Below are positions 32,928 through 37,208 of a stretch of 37,208 bases of DNA, in pieces (position 1 is the stretch's first letter; every line of letters begins with the position of its first letter). The position numbers and the translations under genes were made by a program. Below the pieces are notes generated by a model. That model was not told the origin of the DNA, did not search any database, and saw only the letters and a list, made by a program, of their open reading frames with translations. This DNA comes from Calditrichia bacterium (lineage in GTDB: Bacteria > Calditrichota > Calditrichia > Calditrichales > J004), in assembly GCA_026991535.1 (NCBI GenBank), contig JALXBH010000287.1, positions 1 to 37,208 on the forward strand, written 5' to 3'.

Positions 32928-32975
32928 AGGACAGAGTCCCTACCCGCCGGATCCCCTGCGGCGGGTGGCTGTCCT
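32928..32975 (+). terminator. Two-tier hairpin after the M56 gene
   Basis: Outer AGGACAG (32928-32934) pairs with CTGTCCT (32969-32975) and inner ACCCGCCG (32942-32949) with CGGCGGGT (32959-32966). A weak T run (ACTTTA) follows. It probably ends the repressor-M56 transcript. Confidence 0.6.
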
Positions 32976-32982
32976 ACTTTAC

Positions 32983-33009
32983 ACCACCCGTTTTATTAAC
33001 CCGGGTGGT
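32983..33009. terminator. Terminator hairpin between convergent genes
   Basis: ACCACCCG (32983-32990) pairs perfectly with CGGGTGGT (33002-33009) around an AT-rich loop, followed by TTTT-C on the plus strand. It abuts the stop codon of the convergent DUF1460 gene and can stop transcription from either side. Confidence 0.6.
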
Positions 33010-33011
33010 TT

Positions 33012-34226
33012 TCAGGAGTGTTCACGAACACGCATGAAAATCATACCCACGCGTGTTTTGGAGCGGGACAGCATATCCACATAATCCTCAAAGCGTACAT
33101 CCGTCACTTCATGGGTGCTTTTACTGCTACTGGCGTGGCGGAAGGTGACATTGCCCCACTCATCGCGGACAATAATGCCCATGTGCGCCGAAACAATCCC
33201 CGGAAAGGTGCTGACGATGGAAACGATTTCTCCTCCCTTCAGCCTGGGTATTATCGACTTCAGCGCCGCCGTGGGGATATAATGCACCGTAAGGGTTTCC
33301 CTGCCCGCCGCCCGGGCCACGATACTGTCGGGCACGCCGGCCTTTTTATAGAACCCGGGCCGGTCGATGGTCTTGGTCATCGGCTTCAGCTTGTTGCCGC
33401 CGATCTCCCCCGTGGCGTCGTAAAGAAAACGGCTGTTGTTGGGCAGCCAGTCGGCAATGGTGTAATGGTTGCGGTGGGTATATTCGATCGTGCCGTTTTT
33501 ATAACGGATATTTTGCAGACTGTCGTACATGGCCTTGTAGTTGTCGGCCAGGGACATGGCCAGGATGTTTTCACAAAAGGTCATGCAGTCCACCCGCGCC
33601 AGATCGATGGTCGGGTCCGGGTCGATGGGCGCATCCGCCCCCTCGCCCAGATTGTAGATGGCATAAGGCGTGCCTTTACCCAGAGCGGAATAGTACTCTA
33701 TTCTCTCCGACAGACTTTTGATCTTTTTATTTCTGGATCGCAACAGGGTGTCCAGGTCGCCGGCCACCATCTCATAAACCGGTTTAGGACGGTTAACACG
33801 GTATGACAGTTCAAAACGGGTATGGGCGGCTTTTTCCATAACGCCGTACACCCGGAAAACGGTCACCTTTCCGGGCAGGGGCTTTACTCCCTGCCAGCGG
33901 TACACGGCCAGTTCATTGTTTCCGTCGGCACTCATCAACGCATGGGCAAAAAAATAACCGTCATGAACCGAGCCGTCTGTTAGCTTTGCTCCGGCCAGTT
34001 GCGGGATATACAAAACCGCTCCGGGAATAATTATTTGCGGATTAACGGCGATGGTCCGGGAAGGAAGGGGGCGATACCCTTTCAGGGGCGTCATAACCCC
34101 GGAAGAGACGAGGCTAAAGCGTCCCCGTTCAAAATAGTCGCTGTTGGCGTCAAAATTATTTTGCGCGCTCAGGCCCGCGATCAGCAGGCATAATAAAATA
34201 AGTGTGTTCCTTGTTACAGAAGGCAT
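33012..34226 (-). CDS. Exported DUF1460 amidase-like protein with possible N-terminal 3D-like domain
   Basis: 404 residues with a signal peptide (MPSVTRNTLILLCLLIAGLSA). Residues 35-150 resemble the 3D/MltA-type double-psi barrel: RTIAVNPQIIIPGAVLYIP, then LTDGSVHDGYFFAH and VTVFRVYG, although the usual DP is NP here. The C-terminal part (about 160-400) is DUF1460, an NlpC/P60-related fold annotated as N-acetylmuramoyl-L-alanine amidase-like: catalytic C214 in RVDCMTFCEN, RYKNGTIEYTHRNHYTIADW, and His candidates H348 (SAHMGI) and H364 (FRHASS). It probably cleaves peptidoglycan or muropeptides in the periplasm. The DUF1460 call is firm and the 3D part tentative. Divergent from the CsgG-like gene. 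Confidence 0.82.
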   Translation of the reverse strand: MPSVTRNTLILLCLLIAGLSAQNNFDANSDYFERGRFSLVSSGVMTPLKGYRPLPSRTIAVNPQIIIPGAVLYIPQLAGAKLTDGSVHDGYFFAHALMSADGNNELAVYRWQGVKPLPGKVTVFRVYGVMEKAAHTRFELSYRVNRPKPVYEMVAGDLDTLLRSRNKKIKSLSERIEYYSALGKGTPYAIYNLGEGADAPIDPDPTIDLARVDCMTFCENILAMSLADNYKAMYDSLQNIRYKNGTIEYTHRNHYTIADWLPNNSRFLYDATGEIGGNKLKPMTKTIDRPGFYKKAGVPDSIVARAAGRETLTVHYIPTAALKSIIPRLKGGEIVSIVSTFPGIVSAHMGIIVRDEWGNVTFRHASSSKSTHEVTDVRFEDYVDMLSRSKTRVGMIFMRVREHS

Positions 34227-34227
34227 C

Positions 34228-34256
34228 TTGAGATGTCCCGATATTATGGCTACATT
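34228..34256 (+). promoter_or_regulatory. Candidate promoter of the CsgG-like gene
   Basis: TTGAGA (34228-34233) and TACATT (34251-34256) are 17 bases apart in the short divergent gap, 54 bases before the start codon at 34311. Assigned by eye. Confidence 0.45.
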
Positions 34257-34310
34257 GAAATGAACTTATTAAGACCGTGCATCGGGCGCAAATATTAAAT
34301 GAGGATCCCC

Positions 34311-35435
34311 ATGAATATGCTACGAACACTTTTAGGAACAACGGCCCTGTTGCTTCTTTTTTCCTGTGCCACAACCATCCCGGTTAAGGTACGCAAACCG
34401 GCCGAATTTAACGTGGGGGCCATCCGCACCCTGGCCGTATCCGATTTTCAGTTCAAGGGTAACTGGGATTTCAGCGCCGATGAAAAGCCCGGCTCTGCCG
34501 CGGCCAAAAAATTGCAGCGCGCCCTGATGAAAAAAAGAAAGGGCGAGCTGAACCCTTACAAGGCCTATCCCGGTGCCACGGTCAGCGATAAACTGACGGC
34601 CAAACTGGTGGATAACGGCTATTATACGGTTGTGGAAAGAAAAAAACTGGAAACCCTGCTCAAGGAACAGTCCCTTAGCCTGAGCGGCCTGGTGGAACCG
34701 GAGCAGGCCCTGGAGGTGGGACGCATGATCGGCGCCGGCGGTCTGCTCACCGGCTCGGGCTCCTACAGCGTGAAGGATATCGGCGCCTGGGAAGAGTACA
34801 CCGAAACGAAAAAGAATAAAAAGGGCGAAAAGATCAAAGTCACCAAAAAGCGTTACCGTATTTCACGCTTTGTACAGGCCGAGCTGACCTATCGCCTTAT
34901 AGACCTGAGCACGGGCAAGATACTGGTCTCCAAAAGTAACCGCCTGGCCAATTATAGCGCCGGCGGCCTAAAGGGCATCGACCGTCAAAGTTACTACACC
35001 GCCACCGGCCAGAATGAGCACAGCGCCGCCGCCGGATTGCCCGACTGGCACGGCATTGTGGATAAGCTGGTAGACGCCCTGAACCAAAAATGCGTCACGC
35101 AGATTGCCCCGCACACGGTTACCGAAAAGCGTAAAATCGCCGAGGGGAAATCCGAGGCCATGGAAAAAGCCGTAAAGCTCGTTAAAAGGGATCTGTGGGA
35201 AGACGCGCGCCGCATCTGGGAAAACACCCTGCAAAACCCGCCCAGCGAGGAGGACAAACTGGCCGCCCTCTATAATCTGGGGGTCTACGCCGAGGTCTTC
35301 GGCTTTCTCGATCAGGCCGGGCAGAAATACAAACAATGCTTCGAACTCAGCGGTGACGAAGACTATCTCGACGACCTGGCCCGCGTGCGTAAGCGCAAAA
35401 AAGAGTTGCAACGGCTGCGGGCACAGGAGCTATAG
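34311..35435 (+). CDS. CsgG-like lipoprotein with C-terminal TPR-like region
   Basis: About 374 residues. The lipoprotein signal ends LLLLFSC, with Cys19 as lipidation site. A CsgG-like domain (about residues 35-215) follows: IRTLAVSDFQF, GATVSDKLTAKLVDNGYYTVVERK and LEVGRMIGAGGLLTGSGSYS, then a strand-rich AELTYRLIDLSTGKILVSKS. A lysine-rich loop (TETKKNKKGEKIKVTKKRYR) interrupts it. The last 90 residues hold TPR-like helices (LWEDARRIWENTLQNPP, ALYNLGVYAEVFGFLDQAG, KYKQCFELSGD). The ATG at 34311, six bases after GAGGA, is preferred over the one at 34299. The absence of curli genes argues against amyloid export, so an envelope-assembly role is a guess. Its stop overlaps that of the convergent gene. 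Confidence 0.82.
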   Translation: MNMLRTLLGTTALLLLFSCATTIPVKVRKPAEFNVGAIRTLAVSDFQFKGNWDFSADEKPGSAAAKKLQRALMKKRKGELNPYKAYPGATVSDKLTAKLVDNGYYTVVERKKLETLLKEQSLSLSGLVEPEQALEVGRMIGAGGLLTGSGSYSVKDIGAWEEYTETKKNKKGEKIKVTKKRYRISRFVQAELTYRLIDLSTGKILVSKSNRLANYSAGGLKGIDRQSYYTATGQNEHSAAAGLPDWHGIVDKLVDALNQKCVTQIAPHTVTEKRKIAEGKSEAMEKAVKLVKRDLWEDARRIWENTLQNPPSEEDKLAALYNLGVYAEVFGFLDQAGQKYKQCFELSGDEDYLDDLARVRKRKKELQRLRAQEL

Positions 35436-37208
35436 GGACGGCAGATTCTCCACCTGCCAGCCAAAGGCCGTCAAATCCAGCCGCAGGCGCAGATAAAGGG
35501 ACTGATCGTATCGACGGCCGTTCAGGTAGGAACGGGCCCAACCCGCGCCAAAGCGCAGCCCCTGTTCGCCGAAGCTCAGCTCCCCTCCCCAACTGTAAAC
35601 ATCATCGGAACTTCCGCCGCGCTTAACGCGGGCGCCATCGGCAAAAACCGCTCCGGCCAGGTTGTTGATGGGCAAAAACAGAGCGGTAAGACTGGTGCGG
35701 CTGGCCAGCAGCATACGCGCCTCCACCGAACTCCACAGCAGGCTGTTCCCCAAAAGATTGCCGCTAAAACCACGCACGCCGCGCGTGTAACGCACATCCC
35801 GAGGCAAATCGTAACTGTAAAAACGATCAATGCCGCTCAGGGTGCTGTACGGCGCCGTGCCATCCACCCGCACCCAGGCGCCCCGGGCCTCCACGCCCAC
35901 CTTCTCCGAGATCAGGTTGCTGCCGGCAAACAGCTCCCCCTGCCACACCCGGAAGGGATAGCGTCCGTCCAGACTGATATCGGCAAAGAGGCTGCCCCCG
36001 GCCTGCCGTTTGGGGATCACACCGGCATAGGCGGAACGTTTGCGGTACATCAACTGGCCGCCAATCCGTATTTTTTGATAGGCCACATCGGGCACCAGCT
36101 CTCCGTCAAAGGCGTCATACTGCCACATCAGTTCCAGGCGGTAAGGCCAGCGGGCCTGTCCGCCCAGATGGCGGGCGTAGGCCACACCGGCCTGCAACGC
36201 GTCGCGCACCACCGTTTCCCGGCCAAACTCCTCAAAGGGAAAGATCACCGGTCCATGATACCAGGCGGCCGACCACTCCAGGTTCATGGCCAGCAGACGG
36301 TAGTAAAAGGTGGCAAAACGCTCGCGGGGATTTTTCATATAAATCACGTTGGCCGTGATCAGTTGCCGTTGCAGGGCCTCCATCCAGGCCGTGCTAAAAA
36401 ACAGGCCGGCGCCCTGCACGGGATCATAAAGCGGCCAGATCAAACTTTGCAGATGTATCATCGTCCCCTGGGGAAAACTCTTTTTTTCCGTGAATCGCTG
36501 AAAAGGCAGAGAGTCCGCCGGAGCGACAGCCCGCGCCTTTTTTACCATCCAGTCATCATAACCGGCGGAGACATAGGTCCTATGCGGGCGCAGGGGCCGG
36601 AGCCGGAGGGAATCGGGAGATAACACGGTAAAATAGCTGTTGCCGTCGGCCCGGGCGTATTTTACCGCCATTGTGCGGCTACGGGCGTCATACCCCTGCA
36701 GCCACACGTCCTGCTGGGCATGGATCAGGGTTGTCATGGTATCGGAACTGACAACTACGGCGGCATGGTTGTCCAGCATCGTGTTATGAAGCACCGTCTG
36801 CTCATCCAGAGGGAAAAAATTACGCTGCTCCAGGGAGTCATCCGTTATCTGCCGGATGATACCCGCGCGCCAGAGAAAAAGGTCTCTTTGGGCGGTGAGT
36901 CCGGACTGACTTTCAAACATCAGGGCGCCGTCCTTCAGGGATCGTATCTGCCCCAGACTGTTCTCCGTGGTCAACAGGGTGTCTCGCGAAGTGCGGTCAT
37001 AGCGTATCAGATAACTGTTCAGACCATCCGCCACGGACAGGATAAGGCGCTGTTCCGGGTCAAAAGCGGCTTCCACGGCCCGTATCCGGGTGGCGACCCT
37101 TCTTTTTTGTCCCGTATTCCGGTCATAGACAAACCAGTCATAACTCAGACCGGCCTGATCCGCCTTTACCTCCAGGTGGTGGCGGCCATAGGCCACATAG
37201 CGCTCATC
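35430..37208 (-). CDS. TolB-propeller/outer-membrane beta-barrel protein (partial, 5' end outside)
   Basis: At least 592 residues; the frame stays open to the window edge, where DERYVAYGRHHLEV resembles a mid-propeller strand, so the GTG at 37196 is not the start. Residues up to about 250 look like TolB/WD40-type propeller blades (DRNTGQKRRVATRIRAVEAA, ILSVADGLNSYLIRYDRTS). From about 250 to the end, alternating amphipathic strands ending in LRLRLDLTAFGWQVENLPSL suggest a beta-barrel in the outer membrane, as in the propeller-barrel proteins of the FCB group. Function unknown. It is convergent with the CsgG-like gene, the two stop codons sharing the palindrome CTATAG (35430-35435). Confidence 0.75.
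   Translation of the reverse strand, partial: DERYVAYGRHHLEVKADQAGLSYDWFVYDRNTGQKRRVATRIRAVEAAFDPEQRLILSVADGLNSYLIRYDRTSRDTLLTTENSLGQIRSLKDGALMFESQSGLTAQRDLFLWRAGIIRQITDDSLEQRNFFPLDEQTVLHNTMLDNHAAVVVSSDTMTTLIHAQQDVWLQGYDARSRTMAVKYARADGNSYFTVLSPDSLRLRPLRPHRTYVSAGYDDWMVKKARAVAPADSLPFQRFTEKKSFPQGTMIHLQSLIWPLYDPVQGAGLFFSTAWMEALQRQLITANVIYMKNPRERFATFYYRLLAMNLEWSAAWYHGPVIFPFEEFGRETVVRDALQAGVAYARHLGGQARWPYRLELMWQYDAFDGELVPDVAYQKIRIGGQLMYRKRSAYAGVIPKRQAGGSLFADISLDGRYPFRVWQGELFAGSNLISEKVGVEARGAWVRVDGTAPYSTLSGIDRFYSYDLPRDVRYTRGVRGFSGNLLGNSLLWSSVEARMLLASRTSLTALFLPINNLAGAVFADGARVKRGGSSDDVYSWGGELSFGEQGLRFGAGWARSYLNGRRYDQSLYLRLRLDLTAFGWQVENLPSL

Noticed and set aside
1-37208. CRISPR array, prophage or insertion sequence
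   Set aside because: No regularly spaced direct repeats, integrase, transposase or phage structural wording was seen on either strand.

Overview
The window comes from a Gram-negative bacterium of mid GC content, most likely in the Fibrobacterota-Chlorobi-Bacteroidota (FCB) superphylum; a Calditrichota- or Ignavibacteria-like lineage would fit. The pointers are a ParE/ParC pair of the Bacteroidota type (ParE motif EGDSASGS, ParC active site AAPRYIEAR), several lipobox lipoproteins, a long TlpA-type thioredoxin protein, a DUF1460 amidase, a BlaI/M56-TonB pair, and a MetG with a C-terminal tRNA-binding domain. The taxon is inferred from gene style only. Most of the window is ordinary chromosomal core. 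No phage, insertion sequence or CRISPR array was found.

Layout. (1) 1-7.1 kb: an intergenic palindromic repeat, a DMT transporter, a secreted M28 peptidase lipoprotein, class II fumarase convergent with it across a shared terminator, and a four-PAS hybrid histidine kinase. (2) 7.2-12.6 kb: a DUF302 + DinB gene pair and the parE-parC operon. (3) 12.8-16.9 kb, the accessory part: a TlpA-like protein, a self-contained PadR + GyrI-like operon with a visible promoter and palindromic operator, a decayed MazE-like antitoxin, an AT-rich orphan ExbD-like gene, and a gene-free stretch. (4) 16.9-23.0 kb: a six-gene minus-strand run (GAF histidine kinase, HDAC-family deacetylase, exported isoaspartyl methyltransferase, M50 membrane protease, membrane-anchored unknown, Era), largely overlapping or tightly spaced. 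(5) 23.1-25.8 kb: rpoZ and a STAS anti-sigma-factor antagonist on minus, diverging from YtxH-DUF948 and ilvE on plus. (6) 25.8-31.1 kb: the operon metG-tatD-rsmA-mgtE on minus and tRNA-Leu(CAG) on plus. (7) 31.2-37.2 kb: a BlaI-type repressor with an M56/TonB_C protein behind two dyad operators, a DUF1460 protein with a possible 3D-like barrel fused in front, a CsgG-like lipoprotein, and a partial TolB-propeller/beta-barrel protein that runs off the right edge.

How the parts work together. Region 4 joins signal sensing to protein deacetylation, protein repair, intramembrane proteolysis and ribosome assembly, which reads as a cell-maintenance operon. Region 7 is dominated by cell-envelope functions: a derepressible membrane protease pair, peptidoglycan hydrolysis and outer-membrane proteins. 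I see no clearly new multi-gene defence or metabolic system. The most interesting observations are the kinase-deacetylase-exported PIMT coupling, the possible 3D-DUF1460 fusion, the sensorless M56-TonB regulator with two operators 20 bp apart, and the small decayed island between PadR and Era.
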